The translations under genes and the position numbers were made by a program. Source: Microbotryum silenes-acaulis (taxonomy: Eukaryota; Basidiomycota; Microbotryomycetes; Microbotryales; Microbotryaceae). From it: DNA of 64,000 nucleotides. How positions within the stretch are numbered: the stretch's first letter is position 1; each line of letters starts with the position of its first letter. A model generated the notes under the pieces. That model saw only the letters and a list, made by a program, of their open reading frames with translations, ran no database searches and was not told where the DNA came from. Below are positions 1 through 10,872 of this stretch, piece after piece. Where the stretch lies: contig QPFY01000004.1 in assembly GCA_003665825.1 (NCBI GenBank), positions 1,488,001 through 1,552,000 of the forward strand. The letters are read 5' to 3'.

Positions 1-269
1 TCGCATTTGTCGGCAAGGCACCAGGCACGTACCTCATGTTGCTCGGCGGTGGGTACTGGGGTCAACGCCTGAACAAGATCTACCGCGAGTCGGTGAACGA
101 AGAAGAGATCCTGGCGATCTTGAGGCCGATGCTTAAGGAGTACGCGCTCGAGCGCAACGACGGTGAACGCTTTGGTGACTTTGTCATTCGCAAGGGCTAC
201 ATCACCGCGACCGAGAGTGGGAAGCAGTTTTACGAGGAGATGGCTCCGGGGATGGAGGTTGAAGCATGA
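1..269 (+). CDS. MET5: Sulfite reductase (NADPH) beta subunit, C-terminal end (partial)
   Basis: The open frame enters from the left edge (first full codon at position 3) and stops with TGA at 267-269. The visible C-terminus, about 88 residues, contains GKAPGTYLMLLGGGY, then RLNKIYRESVNEEEILA and RFGDFVIRKGYI. This is the conserved end of the siroheme/Fe4S4 beta subunit of fungal assimilatory sulfite reductase, which reduces sulfite to sulfide for cysteine and methionine synthesis in the cytosol. The Cys ligands lie upstream of the window and cannot be checked. No intron is seen in this part. The symbol follows the budding yeast orthologue. Confidence 0.88.
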   Translation, partial: AFVGKAPGTYLMLLGGGYWGQRLNKIYRESVNEEEILAILRPMLKEYALERNDGERFGDFVIRKGYITATESGKQFYEEMAPGMEVEA

Positions 270-360
270 AAATCCGAGTTCGAGTCCGTGCGTCTCTGCT
301 GTGCGGAACGGGATTTATAGTCTTGTCTTTGAGCCTGTTTCTCGTTTAGGGGCCCTTTAT

Positions 361-554
361 CCCTGAAGCTCTCTAGAGCTGAAGGTTTGTTCAACTAAAA
401 TTGGGGGGGCGGGGGGGGCGAGCTGGGGAAATTGATGACAATCTCAACATTAGTAATCCCTGAAGCTCTTTAGCTCTTTAGAGCTGAAGGTTTGTTCAAG
501 GAAAATTGGGGGGCGCGAGCTTGGAAAATTGACGACGATCTCAACATTACTAAT
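361..554. repeat. Imperfect 97-bp tandem duplication
   Basis: Copy 1 (361-457) and copy 2 (458-554) both begin CCCTGAAGCTCT, continue with GAGCTGAAGGTTTGTTCAA and a G-run, and end TCTCAACATTA(G/C)TAAT. They differ by substitutions and by the length of the G-run and of the TTTAG repeat. It lies about 90 bp downstream of the sulfite reductase stop, so it may affect that gene's 3' UTR. No coding signal is seen. Confidence 0.85.
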
Positions 555-2600
555 TCTCGTTGGCGGGGGGCGGCTCCGGCACAGGCCCGCGCGCAAGGCC
601 AGCAGCCGGCAGCCAGCCGGCACAAGCTGGCACAGACCTGCAGAGACCGGCGCGGAACGGCGGCGAACGGCACGGAGTGCAAAGTCCTGTAGTAGGCGTG
701 CGCTTCGGCGCGTCTGATCGCTGTGTGCGAACATCAACATCTCAGTAGCTCATGGTACAGCCCTCCTCGGAGCACCGTGGAGTAGTTCATCAGTCACGAA
801 CGGTGCTCAGTCGGTCAGACACACCAGTCATTGGTATCAAGTGGCATTTGTATCCACCCACCCTGCGGCGATGTCGATCTCTCCCAGTTCACGTGTCTTA
901 GTCGTGCCTCCCGACGCCGAGTCATTAGACAGCATCTCCGAGGGAGCTTGGCTTGACAACAGGCAGTCGCTCGTGCCAACATGGCGAACGAGTACAGTAC
1001 GCTTATTATGGACCGAACAGATTTGGTGCCTCACATTCGCTTGACGACGATCTAGTGATCAAGTGCTCATTGCGACAGCTCGTCTTGTCCAACGTCAAAC
1101 TTCGTTTGGAACAACTGCAGATTCTTTGTCAGACTCACAACTTGCAAAGCTACTCTCTTCGGCGATCAAGGGCTAGAGAACTGTTTTTGCGTATTAGATT
1201 GCCTTTATGCACTGAGAGTTGTCCAGCATGTGAGAGTGGCTACATCTTCAAGCGAAGCACAGCCAATGACATCATTCTGGTCCTCAGACGGCATTGCAGT
1301 GCCACCTACCCCGCCACACGGTCTACCGGCACAAAACATTGGAGTCGTGTCAAGCAGAACTGAGCAAGGAGATTTTTGAACGAGAGAAAGGTCATTGACA
1401 AAGAATGCAACTCAGAACAGACGACGGGCGGCGACCAACAAGGACAGCCACCCTGATGACGACACACGGCTTCGCCAAACCACGGACGCGCAGGCGACGG
1501 CGTCAATGACTTCGGAGCAGAGGCCGCCGACAAGGATCGTGAAATGTCTTCGGGACGCGCGGCTGGCTCTTGAATGAAATGTGGATTTGTCGTTGGAGTC
1601 TCTAGCCTTGTCTTGTGGTGGTTATTTATTGAAACTGAACAGCGATGTGCTGAACGAGTTGGCGGCAGGGACGAGCCAATGAGTTCGTAATCAAGTGAAG
1701 AAGAGGAGACAAAGACGCGAATAGCGCGCACGACTAATACAAAGTGGAGACGCGCGTAGTGCGGATTTAAGGCAAGAGTAATTTACTTCAACATTATTCG
1801 CTTGCGGCTAAGTAGGACGTACTGCCTATCCTCGGGCCATGCAGTGGTTGTGAGTGTGACTTTATAGAGGGCACTGGAGGTTCAGGGACTGGTCGCCGCC
1901 CCGCGGTGCGTTAATTTGCAATCTACATCTATCTATCTACATCTACATAAAATAATGCACGACTTAAATAAGGTTCTCAGCCGCGCGCGCGCGCGCGCCG
2001 ATCTTTCCCCGCCCTCCCACGGTCCGGGAGGTGGGCGAGCCCTAGTAGATATGAATATACACAACAGCATGCCAAATCGAACGTGAGCAGGGAAGCTGAC
2101 CTTTCCCGGTGGCGTGCCAGGCGCAACCGGTCAAGGTTGTCCGCACGTGACGCGTAACATGCGTGACACGCGCAACGATTGTGAAGCACGATAGAGAGCT
2201 CCGATGACGAGCAGGTACGGGATCGTTGTCCCGAGAAAGGGGTCGTGAGAGCTGGGCTATCATGGCTCCTCGAAAGGCAACTAATTTTACTGTGTACACA
2301 TGATTCCTGAGTGCAGCAGGCCCAAGGAGGGTATCCCGAGCTAATGCGCGCGGATTAGGGTTTTCAACTCGAGAGTGGCGCGCCGGGCTCCTCGGGTGGT
2401 CCCGCCCTCGATTCTGTGCCAACTTGGCCGACGGATTGAATCCGGACTCCGAGCTGGAACCTCGCCGCGGCGTGACATCCGTCGACTATCCGCACCTCCA
2501 CGACACGAACCTTGTCGTTTCAGCCTCCCCGCGACTTAGAGCTCAAGGTCGCTCCGCAGGACTCATCGACCGCGCCAGAGCAAGCAAGAAGTTCCGGAGG
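555..2600. other. Long intergenic stretch, no supported gene
   Basis: Open frames here (for example 953-1363 plus, 1306-1731 minus, 2042-2422 minus) match no family I recognise and lack a convincing start or splice context. The stretch holds an ATCTACATCTATCT-type microsatellite (about 1921-1950) and a CG dinucleotide run (about 1981-1998). The part close to 2601 is presumably the old promoter of the GT31 pseudogene. Confidence 0.5.
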
Positions 2601-4625
2601 ATGGCGACACCAAGAACACCGATGTTGCCCATCAATGGAACCCCTCGCATCCGGAGAACAGGGTTCGATGCCTTCACCCCCGCCCCCGCAGAGCAACCCG
2701 TGTCCTTGTCGAGTGGTCGAGCTCTACCTCCGTCAAAGCCCATGCCCAGCGCTGGCAAGTCTTCTGGACCACGTCGCAGTCGGATACGACAACTGGCGCT
2801 CGTGATCATCCTCGTATCGGGAACCTTGATGTTGTTCAGTGGGTCGTCATCGTCGAACCAGTCGTCGCAAAAGGACTCGCTCTTCTTCTGCCCCCACTCG
2901 ACAGCGAAGCGCCACACCCCGACCGTGATCCTGCAGGTGGATGGAGCGAATGCTCGGACAGAGAATCGCACCTACTGGGTCGGAGGCTCCGATCCGGCAG
3001 AGTTCCTGCCTTTCACGTCCCAGCCGCACGACCTCCGATTCCTACAATCGACAGGGCTCGGGGCTCCGCAGCTCCACCACCCCCATCTGCAGGACCACGC
3101 GGACAAGCCCGAGCAAGGCAGGCAGCTTTGCCACGTCCATCGGGTGCCGTCTAGTCCGCGCGCAGAAGTTCCAAGAACATGGAAGGATAGCAAAATCATG
3201 TTCGGGATGTCGACCACGCCTGAGCGAGCGCTCTACTCACTACCCGTATGGTCGCACTGGGTGCCGGCATCGAAGGAGAGAATTGACCTTTCGGGGCATT
3301 CACGGGCGGCACTGGCGGTGCCCGAGATCCTGATTCTGACCCATCCACCGAACCCGACCGAGGCGTCTCGCATCACCGAAGCCGTCGAGGAGGCTCATGG
3401 CATCGGTATCAACGTCGTGATACGTAAGCAGGAAGCGGACCGATTCGAGACGAGGTACTTTATGCTCGCCAAGGAGATGTGAGCCGAAGCGCAAAGGAAG
3501 AAAAAGACTCATGGCGTCGAGACCGACTGGTTTGTGTTCTGGTGAGTCGTGATACACTTTATCCAACGCGCTAGAGTTGAAGCTGAGAGTTCTCACGCTG
3601 CAATGTCGGCCTTCTCTTAGTGACGATGATACCTTCTTTCCCGACTGGGACTCGGTGGTGAGGATGCTGTCAGAGCACGATCCGGCAAAACCCATCCTCA
3701 TCGGCGCCCTCTCGGAAGCCGTGCATCAAGTGAGTGGCCAAAATAAATAGTTAACTTCTGATCAAGCATCTCCCGACTAGGTCAGTTTCTGCTGAACCCT
3801 TCAGGTCAAACAGTGGGGTCACATCAGTTACGGTGGTGCAGGAATCTTCGTTAGCCGAGCGATGCTGCACCTTTTCAACGGCCCGGGGCAAAGTCAGTAG
3901 AGCTTGCTTTCGAACGGTGCATTGGGAAGTAGCTGACAGATCACATGGCTCGCAGTCGAAGAATGCCTTGACAAATTTGGTTCGGCGTTCGGCGGTGATG
4001 CAATGGTCGCGCACTGTGCAGCTCTGGCGACCAAAAAGGACATTAAAGACGTTTTGACCCTCGATGATACGTTACATCAACTTGACATCCGTGGAGATGG
4101 AACAGGATTCTTCTAGTCCGGTTTCCTCATCACATCACTGCATCATTGGGGCAGGTCCGTTGCGCCGAGCTAAACTTTGCACTCACTGCACCGGGCCAAT
4201 TTTTACTGACCGCATCCCTGCCATGTGCTCGCAGCTGGTTTACTATTTTCCCGCCATGGTCCGAGAGCGGGAGCGGAGATCTACGGAAGAGCATCAGTCT
4301 CGTAGGACGAGCAGCCAAAGCCGTCGGGGGTGACAACTGGGGGCGACGCTACGTTTTCGAAGACGGCAAAGTCGTTGTCAGTCTCGGTTACAGCATCTCG
4401 ATCGAAGCGAGGGCATTGTCCGAGTCCGAATTAAACCGCTCCGAACATACATGGTGGGAGTTCGAGACGTTCCATCCGATTCGGCCGGGGAAGCATGAGA
4501 GTATCGAGAAGCGCACGTATTATCTCTCGGCCGTGCGACATCTAGAATCGGGGGTGGCAAGACTCGAGCACAAGAATCAGGAGAATGAGAGGGCCGACGT
4601 CATTTGGGATGCACGTGAGGGCTGA
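2601..4625 (+). pseudogene. Fringe-like glycosyltransferase (GT31-type), broken by two nonsense codons
   Basis: The first in-frame ATG is at 2601. A membrane anchor (LALVIILVSGTLMLF) follows a basic N-terminus, as in type II Golgi enzymes. Downstream come KIMFGMSTTPERALYSLPVW, the metal-binding DDDTFFPD, GALSEAV, the SYGGAGIFVS block, GSAFGGDAM, and LHQLDIRGDGTGFF followed by SGFLITSLHHWG. GT-AG introns at 3542-3620, about 3729-3806, about 3894-3955 and about 4155-4233 join these blocks. Two in-frame stops interrupt exons: TGA at 3480-3482, where relatives usually have Trp (KEM-stop-AEA), and TAG at 4114-4116, where Glu is usual (GFF-stop-SGF). All other family blocks remain, so decay looks recent. 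Splicing around both stops would delete conserved sequence. Sequencing error at two sites is the alternative. The acceptor sugar is unknown. Confidence 0.78.
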
Positions 4626-4899
4626 TAGGGGGTGCGTTGCGCAATCATACGTGCTAGTGCCATAATACCTTGGTTTGCCAATAAACAGTAGATTTCTTCG
4701 TGCGACCTGGGAGGCTCTGGCAGCCCTTGAAAGTCCGGAAGCAGACGAACGCGGCTAGATTTAGCTGTGAAGAAATCCCCCTGTGGAATAAAGGCTTAAT
4801 CCGGTAATGTGCAGGCATAACCAACCAACAGAGTGAGAAATATATTCGCGAAGCAAAAATTGTAACTTCAACGCAGCAAAAGAAACATAGCATGGCAAT

Positions 4900-5015
4900 G
4901 GCCCGAACCCGGGATTGAACCGGGGACCTCGCCCAAAGTAGATACATCCAGAGCGCAAGATAGCACAAGACTGTTAACTCCCTAAGGGCGAATCATACCA
5001 CTAGACCATCCGGGC
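4900..5015 (-). tRNA. tRNA-Pro (anticodon AGG) with an intron
   Basis: On the minus strand the acceptor arms GCCCGGA and TTCGGGC pair. The D arm contains GGTCTAGTGGTATGA. The T arm contains GGTTCAATCC. The anticodon stem is CGCCC/GGGCG around loop TTAGG, giving anticodon AGG (plus-strand 4981-4983). About 44 extra bases (roughly 4936-4979) sit just 3' of the anticodon, where nuclear tRNA introns occur. Removing them leaves about 72 nt. The discriminator is at 4900. The gene lies just upstream of the LINE array. Confidence 0.9.
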
Positions 5016-5089
5016 AGCAAGCGGTGGTCGCCAAGCCAGGCTTGAATATATATCATTATTGTTTGCAAAAAAGAATGTCGATTCCACAC

Positions 5090-5117
5090 ACACACACACA
5101 CACACATACACACAAAA
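5090..5117. repeat. (CA)n microsatellite
   Basis: An alternating CA run, interrupted once by TA, lies about 75 bp upstream of LINE A1 ORF1. It may be part of the A1 5' region or of the pre-insertion target; the 5' boundary of A1 cannot be fixed from one full copy. Confidence 0.85.
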
Positions 5118-5191
5118 GTGAGTTTTTGCGGTGTAGCGTGTGTAGTTGACCTCGTACCCCCTTAAGTGTTACAGGTTAACACGAACAAACG

Positions 5192-6868
5192 ATGCCGGAT
5201 CCGCCCGGCGCCCATGCGGCCCCGCCCAACGACCCGTTGGGTGCTAACCGCGCGAGTGACGAAAGATCACTCAACACGCAAACGCGTGAACCGGTCACTG
5301 GAGGAACCGCGAATCCTCCAGCGTGGTCCACTGAGGCGACTCAGGCTCGACTGGACTGTGAAAAGGCGATGCAGAAGACCTTTAGAGCACTCGGTATCGT
5401 TCCCTCCGGCAAGTCGACCCGCCGACTGATGGTCCTGATGCACGACGCCTCGACCCCGCCTTCGCAGGCGCCAGTGCTCGCACGAGCCGCCCAAAGAGCG
5501 GTGCGAAACGACGCAGCCCCGGCCTCCAATGTGATCCGAGTCATTATGGATGGTCCTGGATCACCCAGAGGTCCTGTACAGATCGCGCTGCGCAAGCACT
5601 TTGGATTGGCCGAGACGCCGTTCATGTTCGCGCGGCCCGAGGGCGTCGTGCTCGACCCCGAGGTTGAGAAGCTTTTCTCGAAATGTGTGAAGCTGAACCC
5701 GATTGTGACGAAAGCCACGAAGAGGTTCCCGATCGCTCGTCACACGTACGAGCTTGTTTTCGAATCCGACCAAGCCTGTCTCGAAGCCGCTGCAGCGGGC
5801 CCATTCTCTCACCACGGCAAGGAGATGGTTACCGAGCTCCCCAGCGCCTCTCCCCTTAACCACGTCGTTCAGGTGCGATTCACCTTGCCCTCCTCCTCCA
5901 GCGCGATCCCCGCTTCCGTGCTCCGAAAATCTCTCGATGATGCTCTCACCCTTTCGTTCGGCTGCGCAGGTCGTACGCAAGGTTATACCCTGATGCAATT
6001 ACAGCGGGGCCTCGCGGTCGATCCGAATGGAGATCCGATGGCCATGACCGAAGACGGGTTCCACTGCGCGTACCTTCGCTTACATGCTGATCTTTTCCAA
6101 GGCTCTACCGAGACGCAGAAGGCTGCGCTCAACGCCGCCTTGCCACAAGAGATCGAGATCCTGGGCGCCAAGTACGGCTTGCGACACGAATTCGAGACGC
6201 ACTACTGCGCCGTGTGCGATCGCGCCGGACATCAGTGGGGCGCTTGCAGGAAGCCGGTTTCGACTCCGGCCACCGCCGCCCCTGTTCCGGGGGCCTCGAC
6301 TTCGACTTCGACTACCGGCTTCCGAGTCGCTGGAAAGAATGGGAAGCACGGTGGGCCTGCCGCATTGAACTCTCGCGTCTCTGGCGCGAACATGATCCAG
6401 CTGGGACCTCGTGCTAACCCCGCAGGTGCAGCGACCGGCAACAAGGACGACGCGAACGACGGCGACGGCGACGGCGACGACGAGTCGGTCGCTTCGACCG
6501 AACCGGAGGGCGGCGACACTGGGGAAGAGACGTCGACGCGTGCGACCATGGGCTCAACAAAGGAGACGCAGACGACGACGGCGGCGCCCGTTTCGACCCC
6601 GACCTCTCCTTCGCCTTCTGCTTCTGCTCCGGCTTCGCCGTTGTCCGGTGGCACGTCGGGATCATCGGCCACCTCGACAATCTCGATAGCCTCGACGAGT
6701 CCTCGACGCCTTCGTTCGAGCTCGGCACCCGGCAACCGACGTGTCACCCGGGCGGGATCCGCCATGATCCTCGGTGCATCAGGGGGTGACGGCTCAGGGG
6801 GCAACAGTTCAGGGGGTCACAGGTCCGAGGTGACCGAATTCGAGGGGGGCGGCGCTGAACTGATTTAA
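5192..6868 (+). CDS. LINE A1 ORF1: gag-like RNA-binding protein with zinc knuckle
   Basis: The 558-residue frame starts at ATG 5192. The N-terminal half has no strong family match. Around residues 341-354 lies one zinc knuckle, CAVCDRAGHQWGAC (CX2CX4HX4C, as in gag nucleocapsids). The C-terminal third is Ser/Thr/Ala/Gly-rich and acidic, probably disordered. By position and knuckle it is the LINE ORF1 protein expected to coat element RNA. It ends TAA at 6866-6868, two bases before the ORF2 ATG, so the downstream ORF may be reached by reinitiation. Confidence 0.8.
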   Translation: MPDPPGAHAAPPNDPLGANRASDERSLNTQTREPVTGGTANPPAWSTEATQARLDCEKAMQKTFRALGIVPSGKSTRRLMVLMHDASTPPSQAPVLARAAQRAVRNDAAPASNVIRVIMDGPGSPRGPVQIALRKHFGLAETPFMFARPEGVVLDPEVEKLFSKCVKLNPIVTKATKRFPIARHTYELVFESDQACLEAAAAGPFSHHGKEMVTELPSASPLNHVVQVRFTLPSSSSAIPASVLRKSLDDALTLSFGCAGRTQGYTLMQLQRGLAVDPNGDPMAMTEDGFHCAYLRLHADLFQGSTETQKAALNAALPQEIEILGAKYGLRHEFETHYCAVCDRAGHQWGACRKPVSTPATAAPVPGASTSTSTTGFRVAGKNGKHGGPAALNSRVSGANMIQLGPRANPAGAATGNKDDANDGDGDGDDESVASTEPEGGDTGEETSTRATMGSTKETQTTTAAPVSTPTSPSPSASAPASPLSGGTSGSSATSTISIASTSPRRLRSSSAPGNRRVTRAGSAMILGASGGDGSGGNSSGGHRSEVTEFEGGGAELI

Positions 6869-6870
6869 TC

Positions 6871-9800
6871 ATGATTGAGTCCCTCACCGTGTTGACGTTC
6901 AACGTCCGATCGATGAAGAACGCAGTCAATCAAGTCAAAATCATCCGTTATCTCAAAACCCTTCGGCCGGCCCCTGCGGCCATCCTCCTGCAAGAGCACC
7001 ACCTCAGCTACAACGCGTCGCGCGAAGGCTTCGAGAGTGCTTGGCCAGGGGCTTGTATTCGTTTCACTCCTCATGTCCTTACCCTCATACCCGATGGCTC
7101 ACCTTTGGCGGGCCATCTCCTTTCCTCCACCCCGGTCGTCTTTGCAGGAGCTCCTCGTTTCGACGGTCGGATTCTGCGCTCGGTGTTTCGTCTTGAGGAG
7201 CTCGATGTCGAGATCATCAACATGTACGCGCCGGTGCAGGAGGACGATCGTCGCGACTTTTTCGGGCTTCTGCACTTCAACGCCCCGAGACCCAAGACTC
7301 TTCGGATCTTGGCCGGCGATCTCAACGATTGTCCGGATGTATCGGTCGACCGAGTGTCCATCACCGATCGCGCTTGGACTCCTGTATCGCACTGGCAGAC
7401 CTTGCTGTCAAAGATCGCGTTCAAGGCACTCGACACGGTCCGACATGTCCATCCTTGCACCCCCGCATTCACTCGTCCTCACTACCGTGGTAGAGGGGAA
7501 GAGCGAAAGATTTGCTCGTGGTCGCGGATCGACTATATTCTTGTCCAATCCAGTTGGGCGAACCGGTTGTTGAGCGCTTCTACGCTCTTCGACGCGCCAT
7601 GTTCGGACCACAGACCTGTAGTTGCAACTTTCGCATTGCCTACATCGAACGCTGATGCCGAACCCCCCCTTTCTCTTCCCTCTACGAGCGACTTCATTTC
7701 GAGGCTCAACCCAACGGTCTTTGACGATCAAGACTTTGTCGCATCGATTCCCGGGGTCGTCGACGAGGTCTATCAAAGGCTCGAGGGGACCGCTCCGCTC
7801 GGCGAAGTCTATGACGCCGCTCTGCGGGCGGTTGCAGTCGCTGGCCATGCACGATATCGCTCGACTCGTGCCGACATGCGCCGACTGCGGGCCGAGAGCC
7901 AATCCGTCATGGAGGCTTTGGAGGCACGCGGTGAGCACATGAATGAGGCCGAGCGCGATGCGTATGCTCTTGCCAAGTCGCGGTTGGACCAGTTGGCGGT
8001 AAAGGAGGCTCAGTGGCTGCGTATTCGTGCGCATGTGCCGTCAGTCGACTCGAGGGAAGGTCAATCGGCAAGCATTCGCACGCGCCTCAACCGCCGGAGT
8101 CGCCAGACGAGCATCGTCTCGCTGGAGGATGTGGATGGCACCGAGACCGTTGACATGCAGGAGGCGCTGGGTATTGCTTCACGGCACGCGCAGTCGCTCT
8201 TCACGCCGGACCCAGCTCGTGGCGACCCGACGAACGCACGTCGGTCCCTGCTCGACCCTATTCGCGCAGCGAAATGCTACGATGACGACCGCTCGGACCC
8301 TACGTTCGGTCGTCGGCTGCCTCGTCAAGCGAGAGTAACGCTTGACGAGCCCTTCACCCTCCTCGAGGTTGAAGCGGCGTTGAAGAAGACGGATTCGGGG
8401 CGATCACCGGGGCCCTCGGGCATTCCGTACGAGCTCTTCAAGGCGCTGCCAACCTACTTTGCTCCCAAGCTGTTGGACTTGTTCAACTCGATTTGGGAGG
8501 GCGGCAAAATGACGGCGTCCTTGGCAGAGGGGCTGGTGCGGCTCTTGCCCAAGAATAAACCGGGGGCCAATCTGAAATCACTGGGGGCATACCGACCGAT
8601 CACATTGCGCGAGACGACCTACAAGGTCCTCAGCAAGGTCTTGGTGGCGCGACTCAATGGGGTGCTCGGCGAGCTTTTGCCGCCGGCGCAACACGGTTTC
8701 ATGCCATCAAGACGTTCAGCGGACGCGGGAAGTCATCTCACTCTCCTTCTCGAAAAACTCAGGTCGCTAGGCACTGAAGTTTTCCCCGAGGGCGCCCTCT
8801 TGTCTTTGGATCAGCAGAGCGCGTACGATCGGGTCGATCACGCCTGGATCTTCGAGGTCTTTGAGGCCTTTGGGTTCGGCGAGCGTTTCATCTCGCTGCT
8901 GCGCGCTCTCTACGATCCCGAGACTCTGGGGGTGCGCTACCTTGTCAATGGGTTCCCCACGGACTTGGTGCGGTTGCTGTGTGGTCTCGGTCAGGGGGAT
9001 CCCCTCTCGTGCCCGGTTTGGAACATCACGTTCCAACCCTTCCTCGACGCCCTCGTGCGGCGCGGGATCGCGCTCGACCTGCAGAAGGTGTGGCCAGGAG
9101 GGCCGCGTGCGCAGCTTACGCATCTGGCGTTTGCCGATGATGCTGTGGTGGTGGTGGAGTCACCGGCGGCATTGTCGAAGCTGCAAACGCTGTCGCAGAC
9201 GTGGTACGAGGCAACCAACGGGAAGACCAACACGGACAAGACGCTGGTGCTACCACTCGGACCGAACTGGCTTCGGGACGAGACTGCGCAGGCGCTGCCA
9301 ACGGTGCAGGAGGGGGAGAGCTTCAAGTGGTGCGGCTATGCCTTCTTTCGCCACGGTGACTCGAAACTGTTTTGGACCCATGTTCTTGACAGGATCAAGG
9401 CCAAGGCCCGCGCCGCTGGAGACCGGACACTTTCGCCGAGTGGGAAGGTTTTCTATGTCAACGCTCACATCATCTCGACGGTCCTCCACGTGCTGTCCTT
9501 CGACATACCGCCTCAATGGTTCATTAAGGCGGCGGAGACGGCACTTACGGATTTTGTCTGGGGAGGAGCAGGGCGAAATACCGTCGCTCGCGATTTCGTG
9601 TTCCAGGCTCGGGAGGACGGTGGCTTGGGCTTGATTTCGATCGGCGACATCGTTCATTCGGTGGCGCTTCGATTTTGGGATGCTGTGGCGGGCTCGGACG
9701 AGGCGATCTGGGCGCCCCTAGCTCGCGAGAGCTGGAGGTCCCTCGTCGCTGCGACCCGCGATTTCAGTCCGTGGGGGTTCTTCAGCAGCACGGCTCGGGT

Positions 9801-10872
9801 CGAGAAGCTGTATCGCGACTCGACGCGTTGGGGGGCAGTCGTTGCAGCGGCCAGGGTCACAGTTCCAACCATCAAGTCCGAACTCCTTACGCTTCCCGAA
9901 TTGCTTTCGCTTCCGCCTCGCCTCCCTTCACTCTATGCTGAAGGTGCCAAGCACGCATATGACGATGCGGACGCAGTGGCGAAGTTTGCGCAGATCGCGG
10001 ACCTGTACTGGAGGGACGAAGGGAAGGGCTGGGCTCTGGTTGGTCATCGACGCGGGTTCTGGCAGCACTCTAAGGAACCCGCCCTACAGCACGAGCACGT
10101 GTGGTCGCGCGTGGGTCAGTTGCTCAAGGCGAAAGCGTTGCTGCCCAAGACCGCGTTGCGACCTGCTCGGATACCTCTCAAGGAGGCTCCCCGTCCCCGG
10201 TGCTTCAACTTCTTTGGGCTCACCCGACCGTTCACTATTCGCAAGCTTCGTCGGCTTGTGAACAAGGTGCGGTTCCCAGGGAGGGAGGATCGTGTCAAGC
10301 GTTTCCCTGATGGGACTTCTCAGAGCGATAGGAAGCGCTTCTGGAGATGGCTTCATGACCGGTTCGCGTCTGCTGTGGAGCAGGACACCCACTGGCGGCT
10401 CATGTACGACGTGACGCCGACGCGCAAGAGGCAGCATACTCAGGGTCATGCCTCTTCGCCGACGTGTCTGTTCTGTGGCAACGAGGCAGCGGTCATCGAG
10501 ACGGTGTCGCACTACTTTTTCGAGTGCGCGTACTCGACCAGCTTCTGGGGCGGGGTGCTGCGCATTCTGTTCGACAAGCTCGGCATCGAGGATACCGACG
10601 TCGATCCGTCGACGTTCACTCCGGAGCAGCTGACTATGGGGCTCCCCCTTTTGCGGGGTCGTGGGAGAACGACCTCGAAATGGATGTGGGTTCGGCTGGC
10701 CTGCGCGATCGGCTTCCAGCGGCTGCACCTGCTCCGCTGGCGCGTTCATCAGCGGTTCGAGCTGGACAACGTCGTGGCCCCTCCCTCGCTCCTCAGTGCG
10801 CTCAGAGCGTTCGAGCGAGATTTTCTCTCTCGAGCGGGCTTTGTGCCTGGGGCTCGAGATTGGGAGGTGTGA
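6871..10872 (+). CDS. LINE A1 ORF2: endonuclease-reverse transcriptase
   Basis: The frame is intact, 1333 residues. Residues ~1-240 form an exonuclease-endonuclease-phosphatase domain: TFNVRS, LLQEHH (catalytic Glu), LAGDLND, SRIDYILV and SDHRPV (catalytic His). Residues ~500-800 form the reverse transcriptase: [37 protein letters not shown] (motif A Asp), [10 protein letters not shown] (motif B) and LAFADDAVVV (motif C). Near residue 1200 is a Cys/His motif, CLFCGNEA followed by HYFFEC (zf-RVT type). No RNase H motif is seen. The enzyme should nick target DNA and prime reverse transcription from the nick. Confidence 0.93.
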   Translation: MIESLTVLTFNVRSMKNAVNQVKIIRYLKTLRPAPAAILLQEHHLSYNASREGFESAWPGACIRFTPHVLTLIPDGSPLAGHLLSSTPVVFAGAPRFDGRILRSVFRLEELDVEIINMYAPVQEDDRRDFFGLLHFNAPRPKTLRILAGDLNDCPDVSVDRVSITDRAWTPVSHWQTLLSKIAFKALDTVRHVHPCTPAFTRPHYRGRGEERKICSWSRIDYILVQSSWANRLLSASTLFDAPCSDHRPVVATFALPTSNADAEPPLSLPSTSDFISRLNPTVFDDQDFVASIPGVVDEVYQRLEGTAPLGEVYDAALRAVAVAGHARYRSTRADMRRLRAESQSVMEALEARGEHMNEAERDAYALAKSRLDQLAVKEAQWLRIRAHVPSVDSREGQSASIRTRLNRRSRQTSIVSLEDVDGTETVDMQEALGIASRHAQSLFTPDPARGDPTNARRSLLDPIRAAKCYDDDRSDPTFGRRLPRQARVTLDEPFTLLEVEAALKKTDSGRSPGPSGIPYELFKALPTYFAPKLLDLFNSIWEGGKMTASLAEGLVRLLPKNKPGANLKSLGAYRPITLRETTYKVLSKVLVARLNGVLGELLPPAQHGFMPSRRSADAGSHLTLLLEKLRSLGTEVFPEGALLSLDQQSAYDRVDHAWIFEVFEAFGFGERFISLLRALYDPETLGVRYLVNGFPTDLVRLLCGLGQGDPLSCPVWNITFQPFLDALVRRGIALDLQKVWPGGPRAQLTHLAFADDAVVVVESPAALSKLQTLSQTWYEATNGKTNTDKTLVLPLGPNWLRDETAQALPTVQEGESFKWCGYAFFRHGDSKLFWTHVLDRIKAKARAAGDRTLSPSGKVFYVNAHIISTVLHVLSFDIPPQWFIKAAETALTDFVWGGAGRNTVARDFVFQAREDGGLGLISIGDIVHSVALRFWDAVAGSDEAIWAPLARESWRSLVAATRDFSPWGFFSSTARVEKLYRDSTRWGAVVAAARVTVPTIKSELLTLPELLSLPPRLPSLYAEGAKHAYDDADAVAKFAQIADLYWRDEGKGWALVGHRRGFWQHSKEPALQHEHVWSRVGQLLKAKALLPKTALRPARIPLKEAPRPRCFNFFGLTRPFTIRKLRRLVNKVRFPGREDRVKRFPDGTSQSDRKRFWRWLHDRFASAVEQDTHWRLMYDVTPTRKRQHTQGHASSPTCLFCGNEAAVIETVSHYFFECAYSTSFWGGVLRILFDKLGIEDTDVDPSTFTPEQLTMGLPLLRGRGRTTSKWMWVRLACAIGFQRLHLLRWRVHQRFELDNVVAPPSLLSALRAFERDFLSRAGFVPGARDWEV

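Noticed and set aside
953..1731. Open frames of 130-140 residues on both strands
   Set aside because: No recognisable motif, no splice context and overlapping opposite-strand frames; likely chance.
5561..10261. Long antisense and alternative-frame ORFs in LINE ORF1 and ORF2
   Set aside because: They are shadows of GC-rich coding sequence in the true frame, which has clear catalytic motifs.
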